Counted from the first letter of the stretch, positions 35,388-44,427 are shown. The stretch: 64,000 nt of DNA from Actinacidiphila fildesensis (GCF_042652185.1 NZ_JBHSIX010000022.1); one strand, 5' to 3'. The notes: generated by a model not told the origin, from the sequence alone. Program-made: numbers and translations.

Positions 35388-36923
35388 TCAGATGGTCGCG
35401 GAGGTTGGGACGGTGGTGGGCTCGGCGGAGAGCAGGTCCGCCGCGCCGGCATCGGTGGCCTGGCCGGCGGCGAAGTAGGGCGACTTGCGGCCCCACTTGG
35501 CCCAGCCGGCGACCAGCAGCCCGGAGAGGATCATCAGCACCGGCATCTGCAGCAGGAACCAGCCGTTGTCCGCCCGCAGTGCGAAGTGGTCGGCTGAGGT
35601 GGCGTACCCCCAGCACATGTACCCGGCGAGGGCGAACAGGACCAGTGCGCTGAGCACCGGCAGCACGACCGCCCGCACGCCCTCCCAGAGGGTGTTGCGC
35701 AGCAGCCCGCGGAAGCGCACGGCGGCGGCGACGGCGGTCAGACCGTAGGAGAGCGCGACGACGATGCCGATGGCACTGACCGAGGCGCTGATCAGCTCGC
35801 TGACCTTCGGGATGACCAGGGAGAGCGCCGCGACCACGGCGGCGATCGCACCGAGGAGCAGCGTTCCCGCCGCGGGCGTCCCGTACTTCGGGTGGATGCG
35901 GGTCCAGACCGGGCCGACGGTGCGGTCGCGGCCCATGGCGAACAGCCCGCGCACCGTGGGGATCACTCCGGCCTGCAGCGAGGCCACGGCGGAGAAGGTC
36001 AGCGCGACCAGGGGCAGTGCCGCGAGCGGCTGGTGGGCCAGCTGGTTGCCGAAGTAGGTCAGCCCCTGCGCACCGTTGTCGACGAGCTGGCCGGAGGAGA
36101 GGACCCGCTGGAAGGCCACCGCGCCGAGAAGGAACAGACCGAGCATGGTGAACACCGTGATCAGGCCGCTGCGGGAGGCGTCACGCGGGTCGCGCACCTC
36201 CTCGCTGACGCTGAAGGCGGCGTCGAAGCCCCAGTAGCAGAACACCGCCACCACCATGCCCTGGGCCAGCGCGGCGAGCGAGGGGATCGTGAAGGGGTTG
36301 AACCAGTCGAGGCTGAACGGCTGGGTGCCGGCGAAGAGGCCGTACCCGCAGAAGCCCAGCAGCACCAAGTACTCGAAGCCCAGGAGATAGCGCTGCAAGC
36401 GCGCGGCGACGTCGGCCCCGGTGACGGCGGCGAGCGTGGCGGCCACCAGCACCGTCATCCCGAGCAGCGTCGATTGCAGCGTGCTGTCGGGATTCAGGGT
36501 CAGTCCGGCCAGGCGGTGCAGTCCCGCCTGGCCGGCGAGCTGGATCAGGGCCGATCCGGTCACGGTCGTGGTGTAGGCGAGGAAGACGACGGTTCCGACG
36601 ACGTTCACCCAGCCGGAGAGGAACCCCAGCCAGGGGCTGACCGAGCGGCCGACCCAGACGTAGCTGTTGCCGCAGTTGGGCTCGACCCGGTTGAGCCGGG
36701 AGTAGGCCGCGGCGATCCCCAGGATCGGCAGGAAGGCGAGCAGCATGATGATCGGCAGATGCAAGCCGACGATCCCGGTGAGCAGCCCCATCCCGAGGCC
36801 GATGCTGGTGGTCGCGGCGGTGGTGGACGCGGCGATGACCACGCCGTCCAGTACGCCGAGCGACCGTCTCATGTCTGTTGCCATCGGGCCACCGCTTCGC
36901 TCGGGACTGGGTTGGAGCGACAT
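35388..36923 (-). CDS. APC-family amino-acid/amine permease
   Basis: 511 residues, about twelve to fourteen helices. It has APC-type features such as YSRLNRVEPNCGNSYVWVGRSVSPWLGF and FDAAFSVSEEVRDPRDASRSG. The start may be ATG 36923 (preceded by AGGA) or ATG 36884. It is expressed leftward, with the amidohydrolase downstream, away from the TetR gene at 36975. The shared 51-base intergenic region contains overlapping inverted repeats, so TetR control is likely. Confidence 0.88.
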   Translation of the reverse strand: MSLQPSPERSGGPMATDMRRSLGVLDGVVIAASTTAATTSIGLGMGLLTGIVGLHLPIIMLLAFLPILGIAAAYSRLNRVEPNCGNSYVWVGRSVSPWLGFLSGWVNVVGTVVFLAYTTTVTGSALIQLAGQAGLHRLAGLTLNPDSTLQSTLLGMTVLVAATLAAVTGADVAARLQRYLLGFEYLVLLGFCGYGLFAGTQPFSLDWFNPFTIPSLAALAQGMVVAVFCYWGFDAAFSVSEEVRDPRDASRSGLITVFTMLGLFLLGAVAFQRVLSSGQLVDNGAQGLTYFGNQLAHQPLAALPLVALTFSAVASLQAGVIPTVRGLFAMGRDRTVGPVWTRIHPKYGTPAAGTLLLGAIAAVVAALSLVIPKVSELISASVSAIGIVVALSYGLTAVAAAVRFRGLLRNTLWEGVRAVVLPVLSALVLFALAGYMCWGYATSADHFALRADNGWFLLQMPVLMILSGLLVAGWAKWGRKSPYFAAGQATDAGAADLLSAEPTTVPTSATI

Positions 36924-36938
36924 GCAATCCTGCGGGCT

Positions 36939-36966
36939 CTTAACACGTCAATGGTGTTGACATAAG
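36939..36966. promoter_or_regulatory. Overlapping inverted repeats, likely TetR operator
   Basis: AACAC (36942-36946) pairs with GTGTT (36954-36958). GTCAA (36947-36951) pairs with TTGAC (36957-36961). Outer CTTA (36939) and TAAG (36963-36966) extend the dyad. It fills the gap between the divergent permease and TetR genes, where binding would block both promoters. Confidence 0.6.
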
Positions 36967-36974
36967 CTCCGGCC

Positions 36975-37718
36975 ATGACCGACCGGCAGATCCCCGGGAC
37001 CGCGCGGCCGCGCCGCCGCCCCACGAAGCAGGGCACGGTGCTGTCCGAAGCACTGATCGTCGAGACCGCGCTGCGGCTGATCCGCCAGCACGGATCGGCC
37101 GCGCTGACCGTACGGCGGCTGGGCGCGGCACTGGGCGCGGACCCCAGCGCGCTCTACCGGTACTTCCGCAACACCGACGACCTGCTGCTCGCCGTCGCCG
37201 ACGAGCTGATCGGCCAGGCCTTCGCCGGCTGGGCCCCGGTCGGCGACTGGCGCGCCGACCTGCGCGAACTGGGCCTGCGGATCCACTCCGCCTATCTCGA
37301 GCACCCGCAGGCCGCGATGCTGGCGGCCTACCGGGTCACCGGACGGCCGCACGAGGCCTTCGCCATCGAGTCGATCCTGGGCGTACTGCGCCGCGGCGGT
37401 TTCCCGGACCCCGAGGCGGTCCGGATGTACCACACCTTCGTCGACACAGGCCTGGCCTACGCGGCCCTGGACGCCGCCAGCGCCGCGCTCCCGCCGCAGG
37501 CCCGGGAGGCCGAGCGGCAGGTCTGGGAGCGGACCTACGCCTCCCTGCCGAGCACCACCCACCCCCACATCGCCGCCACCACGCGCCTGCTGCAGGCCGA
37601 AATGGGCCGCAGCGCCTACACCAAAACCCTGGACCTCGTCCTGGACGCGGCAGCGGCCCGCCTCGACACCCTGACGACCGGCAGGCCGTCACCGCCTCTC
37701 GCTAGCATGGAACGATGA
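36975..37718 (+). CDS. TetR-family regulator
   Basis: 247 residues. The N-terminal helix-turn-helix is about 27-72 (LIVETALRLIRQHGSAALTVRRLGAALGADPSALYRYFRNTDDLL). The C-terminal ligand domain is TetR_C-like. It is divergent from the APC permease with operator-like dyads between them. By position it represses permease, amidohydrolase and itself until an imported ligand binds. Its stop overlaps the next gene's start (ATGA). Confidence 0.88.
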   Translation: MTDRQIPGTARPRRRPTKQGTVLSEALIVETALRLIRQHGSAALTVRRLGAALGADPSALYRYFRNTDDLLLAVADELIGQAFAGWAPVGDWRADLRELGLRIHSAYLEHPQAAMLAAYRVTGRPHEAFAIESILGVLRRGGFPDPEAVRMYHTFVDTGLAYAALDAASAALPPQAREAERQVWERTYASLPSTTHPHIAATTRLLQAEMGRSAYTKTLDLVLDAAAARLDTLTTGRPSPPLASMER

Positions 37719-38263
37719 CCACATCTCATGTCCTGACCTGGGCGGTCAGCGAGAGCGACGGTTACGAGACAGCGTGGATCGAGGTCGACGACACCTCACT
37801 GCGGGCACGTGGCCGCGTGGTCGGCACAGTGCCCGAGCCCTACTGGATCACGTACGAACTCGACACCACGGAAGACTTCGTGACCCGCCGACTGCGGGCC
37901 ACCTCCGAAATGGCGAGCAGGACCGTCGAGTTGGACCTGCGTCGCACCCAGGACGGACGATGGACGGTGAACGGTGAACCGGCGCCCGACCTGGGCAGCG
38001 CGCTCGACTGCGACCTCGGCCTGTCCCCGCTGACCAACACCATGCCGGTGCTGCGCCATGCCCTGCACCGCGTCCCGGGCGAGCAGGACTTCCTGATGGC
38101 CTGGATCCGCGTCCCGGACCTCACGGTCCAGCCCAACCGACAGACCTACACCCACCTCGGCGCGAACCGCGTGCGCTACGCCTCGGGCACGTACCGGGCG
38201 GATCTCACTCTGGACGCCGACGGTCTCGTCGTCACGTACCCGGGTTTGGCTCAGCGCAGGTGA
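37715..38263 (+). CDS. Putative glycolipid-binding domain protein
   Basis: 182 residues of the putative glycolipid-binding family (formerly DUF1089): MTTSHVLTWAVSESDGYETAWIEV opening, RTVELDLRRTQDGRWTVNGEPAPDL core, and ALDCDLGLSPLTNTMPVLRHAL. These are soluble beta-rich proteins of undefined biochemical role. The start codon overlaps the TetR stop by four bases, so the two are co-translated. A 22-bp hairpin closes the unit. Confidence 0.8.
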   Translation: MTTSHVLTWAVSESDGYETAWIEVDDTSLRARGRVVGTVPEPYWITYELDTTEDFVTRRLRATSEMASRTVELDLRRTQDGRWTVNGEPAPDLGSALDCDLGLSPLTNTMPVLRHALHRVPGEQDFLMAWIRVPDLTVQPNRQTYTHLGANRVRYASGTYRADLTLDADGLVVTYPGLAQRR

Positions 38264-38305
38264 GTGCCTCCTGCTCCGCCGACCGCCCTGGATCGCAGGA
38301 GATCG

Positions 38306-38352
38306 CCGATGCGTTCGGCCGGGGCCGTACCGGCCCCGGCCGAACGCATCGG
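38306..38352. terminator. Very strong bidirectional hairpin terminator
   Basis: Perfect 22-base arms (38306-38327 and 38331-38352) enclose the loop TAC. The core is GTTCGGCCGGGGCCG. It separates the converging genes ending at 38263 and 38386. Confidence 0.85.
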
Positions 38353-38385
38353 TGCGAGCGCCCCGCACGGTGCGTCAGCGACGCA

Positions 38386-39267
38386 TCAGCACAGGACGCG
38401 AAGCGCCCCGGGCTGAACCCTTGCCGTCATGGGGAGGATGTTATCGACCTCGCCGTCCGCGCCGTAGGGGATCTCGCGGTCCGCCACGATGCGGACTTCC
38501 TTGCCACGGAGGACCTCGATCTCGGGGCGGTTGATGTGCGCGCCGGTCTTCAGTTCGTTCATGATGGTGAAGAAGAGGCGCTTGGGCGCTTCGCGGATGA
38601 TGACGACGTCCAGCAGCCCATCGTCGAGGCTCGCGTCCGGGGCGATGAGGCGGCCGAAGCCGTAGTAGGCGGAGTTGGCCGCCACGACCGTGTAGCCGCG
38701 TCGCTCGCGGGAGACGCCGTCCACGGTGATGCTGAAGTCGGCAGCCCACCAGGTGGCCACCGCGCGCAGGCCGCCCGCGTAGTAGGAGGCGGAACCCCGC
38801 AGGAGGCGTGAGGTGTTGGCGTGACGGTTGGCCAGCGCGTCGACGCCCGCGTAGACGCTGCCCAGGACGACGGTTCTGGTGTGGGCCGCCGACTCGACCG
38901 CGATCGTGTCGATGCGGCGCGGTGTGCCCTTCAGGAGCAGTTTGGCCAGCGCCGGGGGCTCGTTGGGAAGACCGAGGGCTCGTGCGAAGTCGTTTCCGCG
39001 GCCGGCGGGGACGATTCCGAGGACGGCGTCGGTGCCGCTGAGGGCGCCGCCGACGCAGCCCACTATTCCGTCGCCGCCGACGGCGAGGACGATGTGCCCC
39101 TGCTCGGCTGCCTTCAGCGCGATTTCCCGCGCGTGTTCCAAGCTGTGGCTGTACTGCGTGTCGAGCTGCGCTCCCGCTTGCCGGAGCAGGCGGGCCAGCG
39201 GGAGCAGGGCTGCTGTTCCGGTGGCGCCCCCGGCGGTGGGGTTGACGACCGCTGTGAACTGTCGCAT
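38386..39267 (-). CDS. Diacylglycerol/lipid kinase family protein
   Basis: 293 residues. It has the DAGK catalytic-domain opening VNPTAGG, the ATP-site motif VGGDGIVGCVGG (Ile-Val where Thr-Val-Asn is common), GIVPAGRGNDFARALG, and the C-terminal DGLLDVVII and ADREIPYGADGE stretches. It should phosphorylate diacylglycerol or a related lipid. ATG 39267 follows GGAGG; an upstream in-frame ATG at 39288 is less likely. It is 31 bases downstream of the alkyl-DHAP synthase-like gene, so a lipid role in one operon is likely. Confidence 0.88.
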   Translation of the reverse strand: MRQFTAVVNPTAGGATGTAALLPLARLLRQAGAQLDTQYSHSLEHAREIALKAAEQGHIVLAVGGDGIVGCVGGALSGTDAVLGIVPAGRGNDFARALGLPNEPPALAKLLLKGTPRRIDTIAVESAAHTRTVVLGSVYAGVDALANRHANTSRLLRGSASYYAGGLRAVATWWAADFSITVDGVSRERRGYTVVAANSAYYGFGRLIAPDASLDDGLLDVVIIREAPKRLFFTIMNELKTGAHINRPEIEVLRGKEVRIVADREIPYGADGEVDNILPMTARVQPGALRVLC

Positions 39268-39298
39268 GAGAGTGCCTCCGAAAGGCATGAGTGACCAG

Positions 39299-40897
39299 TC
39301 AGCGGATGGGAAGCAGGATGCCGGGGTTGAGGATGCCCGCGGGGTCGAGGGCCGCCTTGACGGCCTGCAGGACGTGCACCCCGAGCGGGCCGATCTCCTG
39401 GGTGTACCAGTCGCGATGATCGGTCCCCACGCCGTGGTGGTGAGTGATGGTGCCGCCGGCCGTGAGGATGGCGTCGTTGGCGGCGCGCTTGGCCGGTGCC
39501 CAGTGGGCGACCGGATCCTCGCCCTGGGCCGAGACCACGGTGAAGTAGAGGGACGCGCCGGTCTCGTAGACGTGGGAGATGTGGCACATGACGAGCGGCG
39601 GGGTTCCCGCCGCGGTCAGGGTGTCGTTGAGCGCCTTGCGCACGGCTTCGTAGAGGGCCGGGATGCGGGACCAGAAGGCCGCGGTCTCCAGGGTCTCGGC
39701 GAACGCACCCGCGTCGAGCAGCGAGTCGCGGAGGTAGGGCGCGGAGTAGCGGCCATGGGCCCACTTCTCGCCGGCCGCGTCCACGAGTTCGCCTCCGCAG
39801 GAGCGCAGGACGGCGGCTGCCTGGGCGCGCCTGTTCTCCGTGTCCTCGGCGGTGCCCTCGTACCCGGCGACGGCCATGACGCCGGCGGGCTGGGGGGCGG
39901 CCGGCTGTCCGCCGATGCTGTCCGGCTGAGCCAGTCCGACCAGCGTCTCCGTCTCGTCCGAGAGGCGCAGCACGGTGGGCAGCGGGCCGTCCTGGGCGAG
40001 TCGGCGCAGTGCGGTTGCGCCCGCCTCGAAGGTGGCGAATCTCCAGCCCTCGTACACCTTGACCACGGGGACCGGTCGGATGCGTACGGTCACCGAGGTG
40101 ATGACGCCGAACGCGCCCTCGGAACCCAGGATCAGCTGGCGGAGGTCCGGGCCGGCGGCGGACCGGGGCGCACGGCCCACTTCCAGGGTGCCTTCAGGCG
40201 TGGCCACCGTCAGGCCCAGCACCATCTCGTCGAACCGGCCGTAGCCGGCCGACGCCTGCCCGCTGGAGCGGGCCGCGGCGAATCCACCGATGGTCGCCCA
40301 CTCGTAGGACTGCGGGAAATGCCCCAGGGTGAAGCCGTGTGCGGCGAGCAGTGCCTCCGCCTGCGGTGCGCGGAGCCCGGACTGCAGGGTCGCGGTGCGG
40401 GAGACCTCGTCGACGGAGACCAGGCTGTCCAGGCGGCGCAGGTCCAGCGCGACGAAGGGGCCCGGTCCGGTGGGAGCAAGTCCACCGACCACCGATGTGC
40501 CGCCGCCGAAGGGGACCACCGCCACGCCGTGCTCGGCGCAGACCCGCAGAACGTCGAGGACGTCCTGGTGGGATCCCGGCAGCAGCACGGCATCCGGTAG
40601 GTCGTCGACCTCGCCGGCGCGGATCCGCAGGAGGTCGGGGGTGGACTTGCCACGGGTGTGCCGGATCCGGGTCTCCGCGTCGGTCCGCAGCTGGGCCGGG
40701 TCGCCGAGGCAGTCGGCGAGAGCCCGGCGGGCCTCGGCACCGAGGCCGGACTCCGGCACGACGATGTCGCCGAGCACGGTTGCCTCGGCGCTTCGGGGCT
40801 TGACGCCGAGCAGGTCTCGCAGCAGGCCGAGCGCTGAGTCGGGCAGCGGTGCCGCCTTGGCCGGGTCGCCCCAGCCACTCCACAACATGTCCACCAT
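39299..40897 (-). CDS. FAD-binding oxidase, alkyldihydroxyacetonephosphate synthase-like
   Basis: 532 residues. The FAD_binding_4 domain has VVPFGGGTSVVGGLAP near 155-170. The C-terminal half carries THHHGVGTDHRDWY near 500, the His-rich signature of alkyl-DHAP synthase relatives. Such enzymes swap the acyl group of acyl-DHAP for a fatty alcohol in ether-lipid synthesis; bacterial homologs may instead be 2-hydroxyacid or glycolate-type oxidases. Neighbours (lipid kinase, GlpD-like dehydrogenase) favour a glycerophospholipid role. It is divergent from a TetR gene. Confidence 0.85.
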   Translation of the reverse strand: MVDMLWSGWGDPAKAAPLPDSALGLLRDLLGVKPRSAEATVLGDIVVPESGLGAEARRALADCLGDPAQLRTDAETRIRHTRGKSTPDLLRIRAGEVDDLPDAVLLPGSHQDVLDVLRVCAEHGVAVVPFGGGTSVVGGLAPTGPGPFVALDLRRLDSLVSVDEVSRTATLQSGLRAPQAEALLAAHGFTLGHFPQSYEWATIGGFAAARSSGQASAGYGRFDEMVLGLTVATPEGTLEVGRAPRSAAGPDLRQLILGSEGAFGVITSVTVRIRPVPVVKVYEGWRFATFEAGATALRRLAQDGPLPTVLRLSDETETLVGLAQPDSIGGQPAAPQPAGVMAVAGYEGTAEDTENRRAQAAAVLRSCGGELVDAAGEKWAHGRYSAPYLRDSLLDAGAFAETLETAAFWSRIPALYEAVRKALNDTLTAAGTPPLVMCHISHVYETGASLYFTVVSAQGEDPVAHWAPAKRAANDAILTAGGTITHHHGVGTDHRDWYTQEIGPLGVHVLQAVKAALDPAGILNPGILLPIR

Positions 40898-40954
40898 CAG
40901 TGCTTCCTTACCGATCGGATCCGCGGGCGCTGTGTTCCTCGGCCCCCGCTGGCA

Positions 40955-40987
40955 TTACACTGTGACAGATGACGCCCATTCGTCACA
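40955..40987 (+). promoter_or_regulatory. Promoter of a probably leaderless TetR gene
   Basis: TACACT at 40955-40960 is a good -10 hexamer only eight bases before ATG 40969, and no ribosome-binding site is visible. The mRNA probably begins at the start codon. TGTGAC (40960-40965) and GTCACA (40982-40987) form a spaced dyad across the start, a possible autoregulatory operator. Confidence 0.35.
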
Positions 40988-41568
40988 AGCACTCGGACAG
41001 CAGCGCTGTACTCGACGCGGCACGCGACTGCGTTCTGGCCGTCGGCGTTCGCCGGACCACCCTGACCGACGTGGCCCGGCGTGCCGGGGTCTCGCGTATG
41101 ACGCTGTACCGCAAGTGGCCGGACGTACGGACACTCGTGGGCGACCTGATGACCCGCGAGTGGGTCGCCGTCGCAACGGACGCCCTGCCCGGGCACGACC
41201 CCTCGGCTCCCACCCTCGTGCGGCTGGTCGACGGCCTGACGGCCGGCGTACGGGCGTTCCGCGCCCATCCGCTCTTCCACAAGATCATCGACGTCGATCC
41301 CGAACTGCTGCTCCCGTATGTGCTCGACCGCCGGGGGGCCAGTCAGGACGCACTGCTGGAGCTCCTCGTCGCGGCCCTGCGGGAAGGGCACGCCGACGGA
41401 TCGGTCCGTGCGGACCACCCGGTCCGGCAGGCCCGTTCCCTGCTGCTCATCGCCCAGGCCTTCACGCTTTCGTTGCGCACGATGTCCGACGAGACCGACC
41501 CCGACCTGACCGCGGCAGCTTTCGACGATGAACTGCGGACGATCCTGGAGAGGACCCTCACGCCATGA
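40969..41568 (+). CDS. TetR-family regulator of the lipid unit
   Basis: 199 residues. The helix-turn-helix is about 15-60 (VLDAARDCVLAVGVRRTTLTDVARRAGVSRMTLYRKWPD). It is divergent from the alkyl-DHAP synthase-like gene and translationally coupled (ATGA) to glycerol-3-phosphate dehydrogenase. It is placed to control both. Apparently translated without a leader. Confidence 0.88.
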   Translation: MTPIRHKHSDSSAVLDAARDCVLAVGVRRTTLTDVARRAGVSRMTLYRKWPDVRTLVGDLMTREWVAVATDALPGHDPSAPTLVRLVDGLTAGVRAFRAHPLFHKIIDVDPELLLPYVLDRRGASQDALLELLVAALREGHADGSVRADHPVRQARSLLLIAQAFTLSLRTMSDETDPDLTAAAFDDELRTILERTLTP

Positions 41569-43169
41569 GCTCCCACCCGCTGCCCCGTCCGGCCCGAGCC
41601 TCCTCCTCCCTGAACGCCGGGCGCCGGTCCCGGGAACTGGCCGAGGTCGCCGACGGCATGAAAGTCGACGTCCTGGTCGTCGGGCTCGGTGCGACCGGCG
41701 CCGGCGTCGCCCTCGACGCAGCGTCCCGCGGCCTGTCGGTGGCCGCGATCGACGCCCACGACCTCGCTTTCGGGACATCCCGGTGGAGCTCGAAGCTGAT
41801 CCACGGCGGCCTGCGCTACCTCGCCTCCGGCCAGCTGGACGTGGCCTACGAAAGCGCGGTCGAGCGGGGGGTGCTGATGGAGCGCACCGCCCCGCACCTC
41901 GTCCATGCCCAGCCCTTCGTTCTGCCGCTGACACCGTTGGTCACACGGCAGCAGGCCGCACTGACCTGGGCCGGATTCAGAGCGGGTGACCTGCTCCGCG
42001 CATCGGCCGGCACCTCCCGCCGCGCCCTGCCCGCCCCCCGCCATCTGTCCGCGGTGGAGACCCGGCATCTCGCCCCCGCTCTGCGCCAGTCCGGGCTGCG
42101 GGGCGGACTCCTGTCCTGGGACGGCCAACTGAGCGACGACGCCCGGTTGGTGACCGCTCTCGCCCGCACCGCCGCGACCCGCGGCGCAAGGATCCTGACC
42201 CGTGTCCGTGCGCTGGAGCTCACCGGCGCCGGAGCCAGGGTGCGGGACGAACTGACCGGTGAGGAAACGCAGATACGGGCCCGCGCCGTGATCAACGCGG
42301 CAGGAGTATGGGCAGGCGGTCTCGTCGAGGAGGTACGACTGCGCCCGTCCCGCGGAACCCATCTCGTGCTGCGATCCCAGGACCTCGGCATGATGACCGC
42401 CGGGATGCACATCCCGATTCCCGGCGAGAGCAACCGCTTCGCCCTCGTGCTGCCGCAGGGCGACGGACGCGTCTACGTCGGACTGACCGACGAGCCCATC
42501 GAGGGACCGGTCCCGGATGTCCCGGACGTGCCCGAGACGGACGTCGGCTTCCTGCTCGACGTCCTGGGATCAGCTCTCGAGGTGTCCCTCGACCGTACGC
42601 ATGTCGTGGGCGCGTTCGCCGGCCTGCGTCCGCTGCTCGACATCACCACCTCGGAGCCGGGCTCCCACGGACCGGATCGCACCGCCGACATCTCCCGCCG
42701 ACACGCGGTGCTGACCTCGCCCCAGGGCGTCACGACGATCGTCGGCGGCAAGCTCACCACGTACCGGCGGATGGCCCAGGACGCGGTGGACGCCGCCGTC
42801 ACCACCCGCCGCCTCGCCGCCGGACCGTGCCGCACCGCATCCATTCCGCTGGTCGGAGCGGCGCCGCCGCGAACCCTGACGACGCTCGACGCCCCCGCCC
42901 GCCTGATCGAGCGCTACGGAATCGAGGCACCGGCGGTCCACGCCCTGGGCGCCGCTGAACCCGAACTCCGCACCCCCGTCGCCCCCGGCCACACCGTCAC
43001 AGCAGCCGAGTTGGTCTGGGCGGTGCTCCACGAAGGAGCACTGGACGCGTCCGACCTCCTGGATCGCCGTACTCGCACCGGCCTGGTTCCTGCCGACCGG
43101 GAGGCGGCCGTGGGCGCGGCGAACGAAGCACTCGCCAGGGGCAACGCGTCGGATCGGCTCTCCACCTGA
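41565..43169 (+). CDS. glpD: FAD-dependent glycerol-3-phosphate dehydrogenase/oxidase
   Basis: 534 residues. The N-terminal FAD dinucleotide fold is VLVVGLGATGAGVALDAASRG near 30-50. The GlpD signature FGTSRWSSKLIHGGLRYL follows. The C-terminal alpha-helical DAO_C domain includes VGGKLTTYRRMAQDAVDAA. It oxidises glycerol 3-phosphate to dihydroxyacetone phosphate at the membrane, feeding electrons to quinone. In this locus DHAP would be the backbone for the alkyl-DHAP synthase-like enzyme. Start overlaps the TetR stop. Confidence 0.92.
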   Translation: MSSHPLPRPARASSSLNAGRRSRELAEVADGMKVDVLVVGLGATGAGVALDAASRGLSVAAIDAHDLAFGTSRWSSKLIHGGLRYLASGQLDVAYESAVERGVLMERTAPHLVHAQPFVLPLTPLVTRQQAALTWAGFRAGDLLRASAGTSRRALPAPRHLSAVETRHLAPALRQSGLRGGLLSWDGQLSDDARLVTALARTAATRGARILTRVRALELTGAGARVRDELTGEETQIRARAVINAAGVWAGGLVEEVRLRPSRGTHLVLRSQDLGMMTAGMHIPIPGESNRFALVLPQGDGRVYVGLTDEPIEGPVPDVPDVPETDVGFLLDVLGSALEVSLDRTHVVGAFAGLRPLLDITTSEPGSHGPDRTADISRRHAVLTSPQGVTTIVGGKLTTYRRMAQDAVDAAVTTRRLAAGPCRTASIPLVGAAPPRTLTTLDAPARLIERYGIEAPAVHALGAAEPELRTPVAPGHTVTAAELVWAVLHEGALDASDLLDRRTRTGLVPADREAAVGAANEALARGNASDRLST

Positions 43170-43308
43170 GGGTCGGTCACCACGGGCCTGGGCGTGGACT
43201 CACGCGCAGGCGTCGTGGACGGGCGAGCACGCGGGGGATGCGTCCGGCCAATTCGTGGCGACTACTATGAGGTACCAGTCGATCACACAAGGTAATGGAG
43301 GCGGCGTG

Positions 43309-43653
43309 ATGCTGGGTCTGGTTCCTGGAGCGAAAGCCGAGTCAGGGATGCGCAGCCTGGGGCTCGATGAGATCACCTCGCGGCCCACGGCTCTCAAGTG
43401 CATGGGCCGCAGCTACAGTGCCGCACGGTCCGACGGTGCGGTGGTCATCCAGGACGTCACCGACATCACGCGTCCGCTCCCTCTGGGTAGAGCCGAACCC
43501 CGCTCGGGAAATCTGTGGAGCGTCCGCACTCCCCGGGGCCTGTTGGCCGCCTGCACCGATGAGACCCTGCACGCGATCGCGGCGCTGAGGGAAGCCAACT
43601 GGCCGCCCCGTGACCCCTGTCCGCAAGGGGGTCGGGGGTCGGGAACCGTCTAG
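43309..43653 (+). CDS. Hypothetical protein
   Basis: 114 residues from ATG 43309, which has GGAGG at 43297-43301. The sequence (MLGLVPGAKAESGMRSLGLD ... VRTPRGLLAACTDETLHAIAALREANW) is protein-like and moderately charged. No family is recognised. GTG 43306 is an alternative start. It stands alone between GlpD and the convergent TetR gene. The opposite-strand frame is shorter and lacks a ribosome-binding site. Confidence 0.5.
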   Translation: MLGLVPGAKAESGMRSLGLDEITSRPTALKCMGRSYSAARSDGAVVIQDVTDITRPLPLGRAEPRSGNLWSVRTPRGLLAACTDETLHAIAALREANWPPRDPCPQGGRGSGTV

Positions 43654-43701
43654 CGGAGGCTGTGTTCTGCAGCCTCAGCCCGTGCTGTCCGCGCGGTCCG
43701 C

Positions 43702-43761
43702 TCAGTGCGCGCGGTGTCAGTGCGGGCGGTGTCAGTGCGCGCAGAGTCAGTGCGCGCGGTG
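43702..43761. repeat. Four 15-bp tandem repeats over the TetR stop codon
   Basis: Four exact-length units of TCAGTGCGCGCGGTG (units 2 and 3 differ at one and three positions). The fourth unit begins precisely with the TCA that is the reverse complement of the TetR stop. Slippage here would add stop-containing sequence after the gene, leaving the protein unchanged. Confidence 0.85.
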
Positions 43762-44427
43762 AAGGAAGGCGTCCACGAGCCGGTCGGTGAAGGCGCGGTC
43801 GATCGGTTCGCCGGCCACCAGGAAGCGGTAGTAGACGGGGCCCACGATTTGGTCCGTCTCGGCTGCGACGTCCAGGCCGGCGGGCAGGTCGCCGCGGTCC
43901 ACGGCGCGGTCCAGGGGGAGGCGGTCGCGGCGGCGCTGTTCGTCCAGGTACCGGCCCTGGAGGTCGGCGGCGAAGACCGGGTCGAGTTGTGCCTGGGCCA
44001 TCAGTGCCTTGAGGACGGCTCCGGAATCGGACCGGCTGAGGAAAGCGGCGAGCCAGCTCAGGTGGTCGCGCAGATCGCGGGCGACGTCGCCGTGGTCCGG
44101 CGGGGCGGGTTCCTCGGTCACGTCCTGGAGGAAAGCCTCCATGAGGATGTCGGTCTTGGTGTTCCACCAGCGGTAGATCGTCTGCTTGGCCACGCCGGCA
44201 CGCGCCGCGATGCCTTCCACCGTGACGCCCGCGAACCCCTTCTCGGCGAGCAGGTCGTCGACCGCTTCCAGTACCGACTGCCGGGCCTTCGCGCTCCTCC
44301 CGTGACGGTTCCCGTGGTGGCCCCGGCCCGCGGTGCCGACGGAGCTGTCCGGTGCGGCGCCCTTTGCAACTCGGCCCGCCAGGTCATTGCCCGTCAGGTC
44401 ACTGCCCGCCACGCCACTGCTCGTCAC
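43747..44427 (-). CDS. TetR-family regulator
   Basis: 226 residues from GTG 44427, which has GAGGAGG upstream. The first 45 residues are a low-complexity extension encoded partly by 15-bp repeats. The helix-turn-helix is near 46-92 (SVLEAVDDLLAEKGFAGVTVEGIAARAGVAKQTIYRWWNTK). It is divergent from an O-methyltransferase with a 9-bp-arm palindrome between them, so it most likely represses that gene and itself. Confidence 0.88.
   Translation of the reverse strand: MTSSGVAGSDLTGNDLAGRVAKGAAPDSSVGTAGRGHHGNRHGRSAKARQSVLEAVDDLLAEKGFAGVTVEGIAARAGVAKQTIYRWWNTKTDILMEAFLQDVTEEPAPPDHGDVARDLRDHLSWLAAFLSRSDSGAVLKALMAQAQLDPVFAADLQGRYLDEQRRRDRLPLDRAVDRGDLPAGLDVAAETDQIVGPVYYRFLVAGEPIDRAFTDRLVDAFLHRAH
44377..44421. 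repeat. Three 15-bp repeats in TetR 5' coding end
   Basis: Three consecutive 15-bp units (CGCCAGGTCATTGCC, then close variants) encode (A/S)-G-(S/N)-D-L-like pentapeptides right after the TetR start codon. The unit length is a multiple of three, so copy-number change keeps frame. Confidence 0.75.
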
